Origin: Clostridia bacterium
GTDB lineage: Bacteria > Bacillota > Clostridia > Christensenellales > Maliibacteriaceae
Assembly: GCA_017935825.1 (NCBI GenBank)
Contig: JAGBGW010000059.1
Coordinates: 1 to 6,131, forward strand
Length of the DNA stretch: 6,131 nucleotides
Direction: 5' to 3'
The notes beneath the pieces are model-generated. The model was not told where the DNA came from and made no database searches. It saw only the letters and a program-made list of their open reading frames with translations. Shown here piece by piece: positions 1 to 6,111 of this stretch. The position numbers and the translations under genes are program-made. The stretch's first letter is position 1; each line of letters opens with the position of its first letter.

Positions 1-707
1 ATGTAGGAAGCAGAAGTGGTGGAAGTGGGAGAGAAGATAACGTCTGCACCCTCATTTACAGCGGTGGTCAGGTAAGCGGTGAAATCGCTGGTGCCTTCGG
101 GGAAGTCTGCGCGGACAACAGTGCCGCCCATTGCCTCGAATGCCTCTGCAAAGTAGTTGCCAAGACCTGCGGAGTAGTCATCACCAAGCTGGGTCAGAAC
201 ATATGCAGTGTCAGCGCCAAACTCGTCCATTGCGAAGTTTGCCATAACGGTGCCCTGGAAGGGATCCAGGAAGCAGACACGATAGTAATAATCGTTGCCT
301 TCGGTTACCTGGGGGTTGGTGCAGGAGCAGCCGATTGCGGGGATGCCTGCTTCAGCGAAAATCTCGCCTGCTGCGATGGATACGCCGGAGCCGTAGGAAC
401 CAAGTACGACGGAAACTTCGTCGGATACCAGGCTCTGTGCTGCGGTAACAGCCTTGCTGGTGTCGGACTGGTTGTCAACTTCAACCAGCTCGATGGTGTA
501 AACTTCGCCGTCGATCTCGACTTCGTTTACAAGGGAATGTGCATAGCGGATACCAAGAACTTCCTGCTTACCGCCTGCGCCGTTGTCACCGGATGCGGGT
601 TCAAAGATACCGATACGGATGACATTAGCGTTCTTCTTGCCGCAGCCGGTCCGTGCCAGAGAAAGAACCAGAACAACCGTCAGCATAACTACAAGAATCT
701 TCTTCAT
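1..707 (-). CDS. Second HAAT-family solute-binding lipoprotein, 3' part cut by window edge
   Basis: This is the N-terminal 235 residues of a type-I periplasmic-binding-fold (Peripla_BP_6, LivJ/LivK-like) receptor, read without a stop to base 1. The gene starts at ATG 707, with an AGAGGTAG Shine-Dalgarno (716-723) eight bases upstream. Residues 1-21 form a signal peptide (MKK, then a Val/Leu-rich core) ending at Cys22, but the lipobox reads R-T-G-C, with Arg where Leu is usual. Family marks seen are IGIFEPASG (32-40), VVLGSYGSG (100-108), the RVCFLDPFQG stretch (143-152) and GDDYSAGLG (175-183). It would capture an amino acid or related solute for the LivHMGF permease encoded just upstream. 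It differs clearly from the other receptor in the window, including an aligned 'TNPQVTEG' segment after an unusual C-S-C. It follows a terminator, so it probably has its own promoter. The role is well supported; the substrate is unknown. Confidence 0.93.
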   Translation of the reverse strand, partial: MKKILVVMLTVVLVLSLARTGCGKKNANVIRIGIFEPASGDNGAGGKQEVLGIRYAHSLVNEVEIDGEVYTIELVEVDNQSDTSKAVTAAQSLVSDEVSVVLGSYGSGVSIAAGEIFAEAGIPAIGCSCTNPQVTEGNDYYYRVCFLDPFQGTVMANFAMDEFGADTAYVLTQLGDDYSAGLGNYFAEAFEAMGGTVVRADFPEGTSDFTAYLTTAVNEGADVIFSPTSTTSASY

Positions 708-761
708 GCTCAATACTACCTCTCTTAAATTTGTTTTTTGTTGCAAAACAACGTATTACTT

Positions 762-790
762 ACTTTACCATGTTAATGTGATTTTTGCAA
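762..790 (-). promoter_or_regulatory. Candidate extended -10 promoter for the second binding protein
   Basis: On the minus strand TTGCAA (785-790, 4 of 6 to the -35 consensus) lies 17 bases before TAAAGT (762-767, 4 of 6). The -10 is directly preceded by TGG, an extended -10 motif. The predicted start near 755 leaves a leader of about 48 bases before the ATG at 707. A promoter is needed here because an intrinsic terminator lies between livF and this gene. The motifs are imperfect in AT-rich DNA, so the call is moderate. Confidence 0.45.
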
Positions 791-810
791 TAATTAATCG
801 GATTATTTGC
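787..810. repeat. Imperfect inverted repeat overlapping the candidate -35
   Basis: On the plus strand GCAATAAT (787-794) and ATTATTTGC (802-810) are inverted copies, differing by one extra T, around a 7-base centre. One arm overlaps the candidate -35 hexamer of the second binding-protein gene, as an operator might. The composition is very AT-rich, so chance is a real alternative. Confidence 0.3.
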
Positions 811-873
811 AGAAACTTCGTACATTTTCCGAAAATTTTCTTCATTTTTGCGGCCATTGTCCGTTTAAATTGC

Positions 874-907
874 AAAAACCACCCGGGGAATTACTCCTCG
901 GGTGGTT
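874..907 (-). terminator. Intrinsic terminator after livF
   Basis: Reading the minus strand, a 13-position stem begins with AACCACCCG (907-899). It has one A/C mismatch, a GTAAT loop, and a returning arm ending in CGGGTGGTT. It is followed by a T run (878-874, its first bases shared with the stem base). The hairpin starts 20 bases past the livF stop. The opposite strand has no T-tract after the stem, so it should act only on leftward transcription, ending livHMGF before the second receptor gene. Confidence 0.9.
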
Positions 908-927
908 CTACTTATTAAAATGTAAGA

Positions 928-1641
928 TCAGCCGCCCAGATATGCACGGCGTACGGCATCGTTTTCAAGAAGTTCCATACCGGTGCCGGTGGTGGCAATG
1001 GAACCAACTTCCAGTACATAGCCGCGGTCTGCAACGGAAAGTGCCATCTGTGCATTCTGCTCAACCAAAAGGATGGTAACGCCATCTTTGTGCAGATTGC
1101 GGATGATGTCGAAAATCTGCTCGACCAGGATGGGAGCAAGACCCATGGAGGGTTCATCCAGCATCAGCAGCTGGGGCTTGCTCATCAGTGCACGGCCCAT
1201 AGCCAGCATCTGCTGTTCACCGCCGGAAAGGGTACCTGCCACCTGACGGCGGCGTTCCTTCAGACGGGGGAACTGCTCGTAAACGTATGCGATGGAATCT
1301 GCGATCTCGCTCTTGGCACGGGTGTATGCACCCATTTCAAGATTTTCTTCAACGCTCATCTGGGTGAAGACGCGACGACCTTCGGGTACCTGTGCAAGGC
1401 CGTGGGAAACGATCTTGTGCGGTGCCACATGGAACAGGTTCTCGCCCATGAATTCAACGGAACCGGTTCTGGAACGAAGAAGACCGGAGATGGTCTGCAA
1501 GGTGGTGGTCTTGCCTGCGCCGTTTGCGCCGATCAGCGTTACGATCTCGCCGCGGTTGACTTCGAAGGATACGCCTTTGATGGCGTGGATATTGCCGTAA
1601 TAAACGTTGAGGTTATCAACTTTCAGCATGGTTTCGCTCAT
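928..1641 (-). CDS. livF: Branched-chain amino acid ABC transporter ATPase LivF
   Basis: This 237-residue cytoplasmic ATPase pairs with LivG to drive the LivHM permease. Motifs in order are Walker A GANGAGKT (38-45), the PEGRRVF segment typical of LivF (87-92, with Gln84 just before it), the ABC signature LSGGEQQ (138-144), Walker B LLMLDEP (158-164, catalytic Glu163) and a switch region LLVEQN (191-196). Gln195 stands where most ABC ATPases have the H-loop His, which is normal for LivF. The protein ends in AYLGG, and its length matches the family. I chose the start at 1641: an AAGGAGGG Shine-Dalgarno sits nine bases upstream, just before the livG stop, and the upstream in-frame extension lies within livG and is not LivF-like. 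The gap to livG is four bases, so the genes are co-transcribed and probably translationally coupled. It is the last gene before the terminator. Confidence 0.97.
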   Translation of the reverse strand: MSETMLKVDNLNVYYGNIHAIKGVSFEVNRGEIVTLIGANGAGKTTTLQTISGLLRSRTGSVEFMGENLFHVAPHKIVSHGLAQVPEGRRVFTQMSVEENLEMGAYTRAKSEIADSIAYVYEQFPRLKERRRQVAGTLSGGEQQMLAMGRALMSKPQLLMLDEPSMGLAPILVEQIFDIIRNLHKDGVTILLVEQNAQMALSVADRGYVLEVGSIATTGTGMELLENDAVRRAYLGG

Positions 1642-1645
1642 CTTA

Positions 1646-2476
1646 TCAGCCCTCCTTCTTCTTTCCAAGGTAAGCCTCGATGACCACGGGATCGTTCTGG
1701 ATCTGCTGGGGCGTGCCCTTTGCAATGATCTTGCCGTGGTTGAGGACCAGAATGCCTTCGCAGATACCCATGACCAAAGACATATCGTGCTCGATGAGCA
1801 TGATCGCGATCTGGAAGGTATCGCGGATGTGGCGGATGTTCTCCATCAGTTCTGCAGTTTCCGAGGGGTTCATGCCCGCTGCAGGTTCGTCCAGCAGAAG
1901 AAGGGAAGGATTGGTTGCCAGTGCACGGACGATCTCAAGTCGGCGCTGTGCACCGTAAGGCAGAGAACCTGCAGGAACATCTGCCATGTCTTCCATATGG
2001 AACAGCGACAAAAGCTCCATTGCGCGCTCGTGTGCCTGACGTTCCTTGCTCCAGTAGCGGGGCATGCGCAGCACGCCTTCTGCCATGGTGTAGGGAGTCT
2101 GGTTGTGAAGACCAACCTTGACGTTATCCTCAACGCTCATCTTCTGGAACAGACGGATGTTCTGGAAGGTACGGGCGATACCTGCGCGGTTGACCTGCAT
2201 GGTGTTCATGGCGTAGGTATCGATGCCGTTCAAAAGGGTGGTACCGTGGGTGGGCTGGTAAACCTTGGTGATCAGGTTGAACACGGTGGTTTTGCCTGCG
2301 CCGTTGGGGCCGATCAGACCTGCGATCTCGGTACGACCGATGGTCATGTCAAATTCGGATACTGCGGTCAGACCGCCGAACTCGATGCCAAGATGACGGG
2401 TCTCAAGAACCGGGATCTTGCCAAGGTCACGTTCGGGGATCATGGATTTGCTGGGGACGGGTACGAGTTTGCTCAT
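1646..2476 (-). CDS. livG: Branched-chain amino acid ABC transporter ATPase LivG
   Basis: This 276-residue cytoplasmic ATPase is the partner of LivF. It shows Walker A GPNGAGKT (56-63), Q-loop Gln105 in ARTFQNIRLF, a LivG-type signature LPYGAQRRLEIVRAL (172-186), Walker B LLLLDEP (192-198, Glu197) and H-loop His230 in LIEHDMS. It ends in EAYLGKKKEG, as in the BCA_ABC_TP_C tail. The signature carries P-Y-G-A rather than S-G-G-Q, as is common in LivG. The start at 2476 has an AGGGGG Shine-Dalgarno (2485-2490) eight bases upstream. It gives an N-terminal extension of about 18 residues (MSKLVPVPSKSMIPERDLGK) before the usual LivG beginning. Met12 is an alternative start but has no obvious ribosome site. 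The gene begins three bases after the livM stop and its end precedes livF by four bases, so it lies within the operon. Confidence 0.97.
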   Translation of the reverse strand: MSKLVPVPSKSMIPERDLGKIPVLETRHLGIEFGGLTAVSEFDMTIGRTEIAGLIGPNGAGKTTVFNLITKVYQPTHGTTLLNGIDTYAMNTMQVNRAGIARTFQNIRLFQKMSVEDNVKVGLHNQTPYTMAEGVLRMPRYWSKERQAHERAMELLSLFHMEDMADVPAGSLPYGAQRRLEIVRALATNPSLLLLDEPAAGMNPSETAELMENIRHIRDTFQIAIMLIEHDMSLVMGICEGILVLNHGKIIAKGTPQQIQNDPVVIEAYLGKKKEG

Positions 2477-2479
2477 TGC

Positions 2480-3568
2480 TTATTCCCCCTTTGCAGTATT
2501 ACGCTTGGCAAATTTGCCAAACAGTGCGCGGAACTTGTCGCCGAGCCAAAGCTGGATGCGCTTGCCGCCGGCGGAGTTTGCCATCAGCATGACCACGATC
2601 AGCACGATTGCATAAACCAGCATGCGGTAGTCGGAGAACTCACGAAGCAGTTCGGGCAGGATGGTCAGTGCAGCAGCTGCGATGATGGAACCGCGGATGT
2701 TGCCAAGGCCGCCTAGAACAACAAATACCAGAACCAGAATGGAGGTATTGAAGTTGAACTTTGCCGCAGAAACGGTGGAGTAGTTCATGGCATACAGAGC
2801 GCCTGCCGCACCTGCAAGTGCTGCGGAGGTGACAAATGCCATCAGACGATAGCGGGTGACGTTGATGCCGACGGACTCTGCTGCGATGACGTTGTCACGG
2901 ATTGCCATGACAGCGCGGCCGGAGCGGGAGTTTACGAAGTTAAGTACCACGACAAGGCAGACGATGACAAGCAGGAAGCCTGCGGTAAAGCCGGAAAGCT
3001 TATTGATACCGACTGCGCCCATGGGACCGTTCAAAATAACGGTGCCGCCGTCCATGTTCAGGGACTCAGCATCGGTAACGGAAAGGTGCAGACCGTTTGC
3101 ATCGATACCGACATAGAGGCAGTTGATGATGTTTTTGATGATCTCACCAAATGCAAGGGTAACGATCGCAAGGTAGTCGCCGCGAAGACGAAGTACGGGC
3201 ACACCGACGATGACACCGAAGATGGCTGCGAAGATTGCACCCACGATCATTGCAAGCAGAAGACGTACGCCGCCCATGGGGATGACGCCCGAAAGGGACA
3301 TTGCGGTGATAACACCGGTGAATGCGCCAACGCTCATAAAGCTTGCATGACCCAGGGAAAGCTCACCCAGCACACCGACGGTCAGGTTCAAAGAAATTGC
3401 CATGACCACATATGCGCAGATGGGTACAAGCTGACCTTCCAGGGAGCTGGAGATCATATCCCCTGCGCTCATCAGCTGCAGGATGATATATGCTGCGATT
3501 ACAAGCAGGTAGGTACCTGCATTGCCCTTGAGGGCTTTGATCAGATTCTGTTTGTTGAACTTCTTCAT
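2480..3568 (-). CDS. livM: Branched-chain amino acid ABC permease LivM
   Basis: This 362-residue integral membrane protein is the second half of the permease heterodimer with LivH. It has about ten hydrophobic stretches, roughly at 18-37, 45-65, 73-95, 100-123, 132-150, 195-211, 243-265, 275-290, 292-306 and 315-331. Family motifs are GVLGELSLGHASFMSVGAF (65-83), LRLRGDYLAIVTLAFGEI (126-143), the cytoplasmic coupling loop SRSGRAVMAIRDNVIAAESVG (starting at 214, contacts an ATPase) and LGGLGNIRGS (285-294). The C-terminus is a basic cytoplasmic tail. I chose ATG 3568 because GAGGTG (3575-3580) lies six bases upstream and the protein then begins MKKFNKQN. In-frame upstream codons lie inside livH, and a GTG just upstream is a weaker option. 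The Shine-Dalgarno overlaps the livH stop and the gap is ten bases, so translational coupling is likely. Confidence 0.96.
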   Translation of the reverse strand: MKKFNKQNLIKALKGNAGTYLLVIAAYIILQLMSAGDMISSSLEGQLVPICAYVVMAISLNLTVGVLGELSLGHASFMSVGAFTGVITAMSLSGVIPMGGVRLLLAMIVGAIFAAIFGVIVGVPVLRLRGDYLAIVTLAFGEIIKNIINCLYVGIDANGLHLSVTDAESLNMDGGTVILNGPMGAVGINKLSGFTAGFLLVIVCLVVVLNFVNSRSGRAVMAIRDNVIAAESVGINVTRYRLMAFVTSAALAGAAGALYAMNYSTVSAAKFNFNTSILVLVFVVLGGLGNIRGSIIAAAALTILPELLREFSDYRMLVYAIVLIVVMLMANSAGGKRIQLWLGDKFRALFGKFAKRNTAKGE

Positions 3569-3578
3569 CACGCACACC

Positions 3579-4460
3579 TCAGACTTTCTCGTGGATCTGC
3601 TTGCCAAGAAGACCGGTGGGCTTGACAAGGAGCACGATGATCAGCACAGCAAACACGATGGCATCGGAAAGCTGGGTAGAGATGTATGCCTTTGCAAAGA
3701 TCTCGATGATACCAAGCAGGATGCCGCCCAGCATTGCGCCGGGGATGGAACCGATGCCGCCGAATACAGCTGCGGTGAATGCCTTGATGCCGGGCAGAGA
3801 GCCGGTGGTGGGCATCAGGTTGGGATAGGCGGAGCAAAGCAGCACGCCTGCGATGGCAGCAAGTGCGGAGCCGATGGCAAAGGTCACGGAAATGGTACCG
3901 TTGACGTTGATGCCCATCAGCTGTGCTGCGCCCTTATCCTCGGATACTGCACGCATTGCCTTGCCGATCTTGGTCATTTTGATGAACATGGTCAGTGCGA
4001 TCATGATAACCACGCAGGTCAAAATGGTGGTAAGTGCAACCGCAGTGATACGGACCTGACCGCCGAAGAGGCTTACGCCATCGCCTGCAACCACGGTGGG
4101 GAAAATCTTCGTGGCAGAGCCCCAGATCAGCAGTGCGCTGTTCTGAAGGAAGTAGCTTACACCGATTGCAGTGATCAGTACTGCCAAGGATGCTGCAGAA
4201 CGCAGCGGCTTATAAGCCAGTCGCTCAATGATAATACCAAGCAGCGTGCATACGATCATTGCCGCGATCACAGACACGATCGGCGAAAGACCCAGGTAGG
4301 ACATCACGCAATAAGCAATGTAAGCACCGACCATAATAACATCGCCGTGGGCGAAGTTCAGCATTTTTGCAATGCCGTATACCATCGTATAGCCAAGTGC
4401 AATGATTGCGTAGACGCTTCCCAGACTGATACCGCTGATCAGATAGGTGAGAAATGTCAT
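3579..4460 (-). CDS. livH: Branched-chain amino acid ABC permease LivH
   Basis: This 293-residue integral membrane protein is the first gene of the permease/ATPase block and partner of LivM. It has about eight hydrophobic segments. Diagnostic stretches are the N-terminal GSVYAIIALGYTMVYGI (14-30) followed by KMLNFAHGDVIMVGAY (32-47), ERLAYKPLR (79-87), the cytoplasmic coupling loop TKIGKAMRAVSEDKGAAQLMG (starting at 163), and FGGIGSIPGAMLGG (233-246). The length matches E. coli LivH closely. The start at 4460 is supported by AAGGGG (4470-4475) nine bases upstream. The gene lies 233 bases after livJ, beyond an intrinsic terminator, so it probably needs its own promoter or limited read-through. 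The 3' end is ten bases from livM. The family assignment is firm. The substrate, most likely Leu/Ile/Val, is inferred, since HAAT permeases for other amino acids or urea look similar. Confidence 0.97.
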   Translation of the reverse strand: MTFLTYLISGISLGSVYAIIALGYTMVYGIAKMLNFAHGDVIMVGAYIAYCVMSYLGLSPIVSVIAAMIVCTLLGIIIERLAYKPLRSAASLAVLITAIGVSYFLQNSALLIWGSATKIFPTVVAGDGVSLFGGQVRITAVALTTILTCVVIMIALTMFIKMTKIGKAMRAVSEDKGAAQLMGINVNGTISVTFAIGSALAAIAGVLLCSAYPNLMPTTGSLPGIKAFTAAVFGGIGSIPGAMLGGILLGIIEIFAKAYISTQLSDAIVFAVLIIVLLVKPTGLLGKQIHEKV

Positions 4461-4506
4461 AACTAATTACCCCTTCTTCTTCTCTTTTCTTCTAAAGTTC
4501 TAACGG

Positions 4507-4534
4507 GCACGTCCGCCGCAAGTGACAGACGTAC
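4507..4534 (-). other. GC-rich hairpin or operator-like inverted repeat upstream of livH
   Basis: The minus strand can form an 11-bp stem with three G-U pairs: GTACGTCTGTC (4534-4524), loop ACTTGC, then GGCGGACGTGC (4517-4507). It stands out as a GC-rich island in an AT-rich gap. No T-tract follows, so it is not an intrinsic terminator. It would lie within the livH leader if transcription starts at the distal candidate promoter, or span the start site if the proximal one is used. Its function is unknown. Confidence 0.4.
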
Positions 4535-4535
4535 T

Positions 4536-4563
4536 AATTTATATTAGAGGAAAACCATGTCAA
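4536..4563 (-). promoter_or_regulatory. Candidate promoter for livHMGF
   Basis: A perfect TTGACA (4558-4563, minus strand) is followed after 16 bases by TAAATT (4536-4541, 4 of 6 to the -10 consensus). The neighbouring TATAAA is a better -10 but only 14 bases away. A second candidate just past the livJ terminator pairs TTTACT (4628-4633) with AATAAT (4604-4609) at an 18-base spacing. The terminator after livJ makes a promoter here likely, but which pair is used cannot be decided by eye. Confidence 0.5.
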
Positions 4564-4643
4564 ATTCAAGGGAAACAAATGAGGTTTTCGTCCGATATCT
4601 TCGATTATTTACATTTTTATCAAATAAAGTAAAAAATACAGAT

Positions 4644-4683
4644 AAAAAAGAAGCCGTCGGAAGAATCCAACAGCTTCTTTTTT
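4644..4683 (-). terminator. Intrinsic terminator between livJ and livH
   Basis: The minus strand folds into a 12-bp stem: GAAGCTGTTGGA (4677-4666), loop TTCT, then TCCGACGGCTTC (4661-4650), with two G-U pairs. Six A's precede it and six T's (4649-4644) follow. It begins 10 bases after the livJ stop. Because A6 and T6 flank the stem symmetrically it could also work in the other direction. It separates the binding-protein transcript from the permease/ATPase transcript, wholly or in part. Confidence 0.93.
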
Positions 4684-4693
4684 AATCGATCAA

Positions 4694-5851
4694 TTACAGA
4701 CCAACGTATACGCCATCCTTGATGACGATAGCAGTGGAGGGCTTGGTAACTGCACCCTCAGCGCTCCAGGTCATGCCTTCGCCGGTCAGACCGTCATAAG
4801 ACAGAGTGGGCATAACTTCGATCAGTGCCTCGCAGATGTCCTCAGGAGACATGTCAGCGGTAACGCCTGCTGCTACGATTGCATCGTAGATGATGTAGAT
4901 GCCGTCATAAGCGTCTGCTGCGAACTGGTTGGGAACGATACCGGTGCGCTCTTCGAACTCTGCAACGAAGTTCTGAGTTGCCTCATCCTCTGCGTCTGCT
5001 GCGAAGGGGGTGATCATGATCAGACCCTCTGCCAGAGTGGGATCGAAGCCTTCCAGAGAAAGGATGCCGTCCATGCCGTCGGTGCCCATGAAGGTTGCAT
5101 CGTAACCCATCTCGTCTGCCTGTGCAAGAACAAGAGAAGCGGGTTCAGCGTAGATCGGGATGAATACCAGGTCTGCGCCTGCGTTCTTAGCCTCGTTGAG
5201 CTGAACGGAGAAGTCGTTTGCAGTCTCAGCGGTGAAGGTGGTAACAGAAACGATCTCAAGACCAACAACCTCAGCCTCTGCCTTGAAGGTGTTGTAGATG
5301 CCGGTGGAGTAGTCGTCGTCGTTACGGTAGATAACTGCAACCTTTTCGCCAAGTGCGTTGTCTACGATGTAGTTTGCTGCTGCAACGCCGTTGTTGGGGT
5401 CGGTGAAGCAAACCTGGAATACGTTGTCGTGGCCCTCGGTGACCTTGGTGGAAGATGCAGAGGGGGTCAGCTGGAAGATACGATCTTCATAGCTTTCAGC
5501 AGAGGTAGCAACGCAGGGGTTGGTGGTTACGGAACCAAGCAGAACCTGCATGCCCCAGTCCTTGAGAGCATTGTAAGCGTTGACAGACTTCTCAGCATCG
5601 TTTTCGTCGTCCTGGAAGTCAAGCTCGAACTGGATGTCGCCGCCCATAGCGTTGATTTCTTCAACTGCGATCTCAGCGCCAACCTTAACAGCTTCGCCAT
5701 AAACTGCGGCACCGCCGCTGAGGGGACCGATGCCGCCGATCTTGAAGACCAGTGCGCCATCTGCAGCTTCTTCCTTCTTACCGCATGCGGTAAGTGCGCT
5801 CATGCAAAGAACCAGTGCAAGCACCAGTGCAAGAACACGGAACTTCTTCAT
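4694..5851 (-). CDS. livJ: Branched-chain amino acid ABC transporter substrate-binding lipoprotein
   Basis: This 385-residue receptor of the LivJ/LivK (Peripla_BP_6) family would be anchored to the outer face of the membrane and deliver substrate to LivHM. The signal peptide (MKKFRVLALVLALVLCMSA) ends in a canonical lipobox L-T-A-C with lipidated Cys23, followed by a short Lys/Glu linker. The first lobe begins at FKIGGIGPLSGGAAVYG (36-52). Binding-cleft candidates are GSVTT (106-110) and TPSASS (129-134), with VCFTDPNNG (147-155) and DDDYSTGIY (178-186) as further family stretches. The late segment FAADAYDGIYIIYDAI (310-325) is also typical. The start at 5851 has a strong GGGAGG (5861-5866) nine bases upstream. 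A near-consensus promoter and a terminator flank it, so it is probably monocistronic and highly expressed. The symbol follows gene order; livK would fit as well. Substrate specificity is inferred. Confidence 0.95.
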   Translation of the reverse strand: MKKFRVLALVLALVLCMSALTACGKKEEAADGALVFKIGGIGPLSGGAAVYGEAVKVGAEIAVEEINAMGGDIQFELDFQDDENDAEKSVNAYNALKDWGMQVLLGSVTTNPCVATSAESYEDRIFQLTPSASSTKVTEGHDNVFQVCFTDPNNGVAAANYIVDNALGEKVAVIYRNDDDYSTGIYNTFKAEAEVVGLEIVSVTTFTAETANDFSVQLNEAKNAGADLVFIPIYAEPASLVLAQADEMGYDATFMGTDGMDGILSLEGFDPTLAEGLIMITPFAADAEDEATQNFVAEFEERTGIVPNQFAADAYDGIYIIYDAIVAAGVTADMSPEDICEALIEVMPTLSYDGLTGEGMTWSAEGAVTKPSTAIVIKDGVYVGL

Positions 5852-5880
5852 AGTGGATTTCCTCCCAAATAGATTCTTCT

Positions 5881-5897
5881 TTCGGCTTACAGCCGAA
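5881..5897 (-). other. Start-proximal mRNA stem-loop in the livJ leader
   Basis: A perfect 7-bp inverted repeat, TTCGGCT-GTA-AGCCGAA on the minus strand, has a 3-base loop and no T-tract after it. The promoter just upstream predicts initiation at about 5898, so the hairpin would form the very 5' end of the livJ transcript. Hairpins at the 5' end are known to stabilise some bacterial mRNAs (ompA is the classic case). It lies 14 bases upstream of the Shine-Dalgarno and does not cover it. An operator role is the alternative. Confidence 0.6.
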
Positions 5898-5904
5898 TGA
5901 GTGG

Positions 5905-5933
5905 ATTTTACTCCTTTCCCCTATAATTGTCAA
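5905..5933 (-). promoter_or_regulatory. Strong sigma-A-type promoter of livJ
   Basis: On the minus strand a perfect TTGACA (5928-5933) lies exactly 17 bases before TAAAAT (5905-5910, 5 of 6). The expected start is near 5898, giving a leader of about 47 bases to the ATG at 5851. This is the best promoter in the window and fits abundant production of a binding protein. Confidence 0.8.
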
Positions 5934-6088
5934 TGCCGCCAATACCCTTTGCTGTGGTGTTTTCTTACATTTATTATGCATTGTGTGCGTATCAAAACAG
6001 GCATTTGGGTTACATTATTTATGGGAAGTGTCCAAATTGTATGCATTTGAACTGTGTTTTCTCTGACTCCCTATATAATTTATTATCT

Positions 6089-6109
6089 TTTTGTAATACA
6101 ATTACAAAA
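6089..6109. repeat. Perfect 9-bp-arm palindrome, operator-like
   Basis: TTTTGTAAT (6089-6097) and ATTACAAAA (6101-6109) are perfect inverted copies around ACA. The core TGTAA-N5-TTACA has the symmetry of a dimeric regulator site. The spacing is N5, not the N7 of the GlnR/TnrA box TGTNA-N7-TNACA. It lies about 155 bases upstream of the livJ -35, so it could serve that promoter from a distance or a divergent gene beyond the window. The regulator is unknown. Confidence 0.5.
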
Positions 6110-6111
6110 TT

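Noticed and set aside
537..1079. Several plus-strand open frames of 60-110 codons over the left part
   Set aside because: They are shadows of the second receptor gene, its promoter gap and livF, without ribosome sites or recognisable domains.
915..1725. Longer livF start at 1725 and other overlapping minus-strand frames
   Set aside because: The extra residues are encoded within livG and are Arg/Ser-rich. The strong ribosome site points to 1641.
1607..2716. A 369-codon open frame on the plus strand antisense to livG and livM
   Set aside because: It lies opposite firmly identified genes. Its translation is a His/Cys/Asp-rich mixture with no recognisable domain, as expected from the complementary strand of GC-biased codons.
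3522..4466. A 314-codon open frame on the plus strand antisense to livH
   Set aside because: Its translation is very rich in Cys, His, Asp and Gln, with no family resemblance. It is the complement of livH hydrophobic codons, not a metal-binding protein.
4543..4557. Tiny leader-peptide-like frame ATG GTT TTC CTC TAA upstream of livH (M-V-F-L)
   Set aside because: It sits between the candidate -35 and -10, has only four codons, no Shine-Dalgarno, and no attenuator structure after it. It is probably chance.
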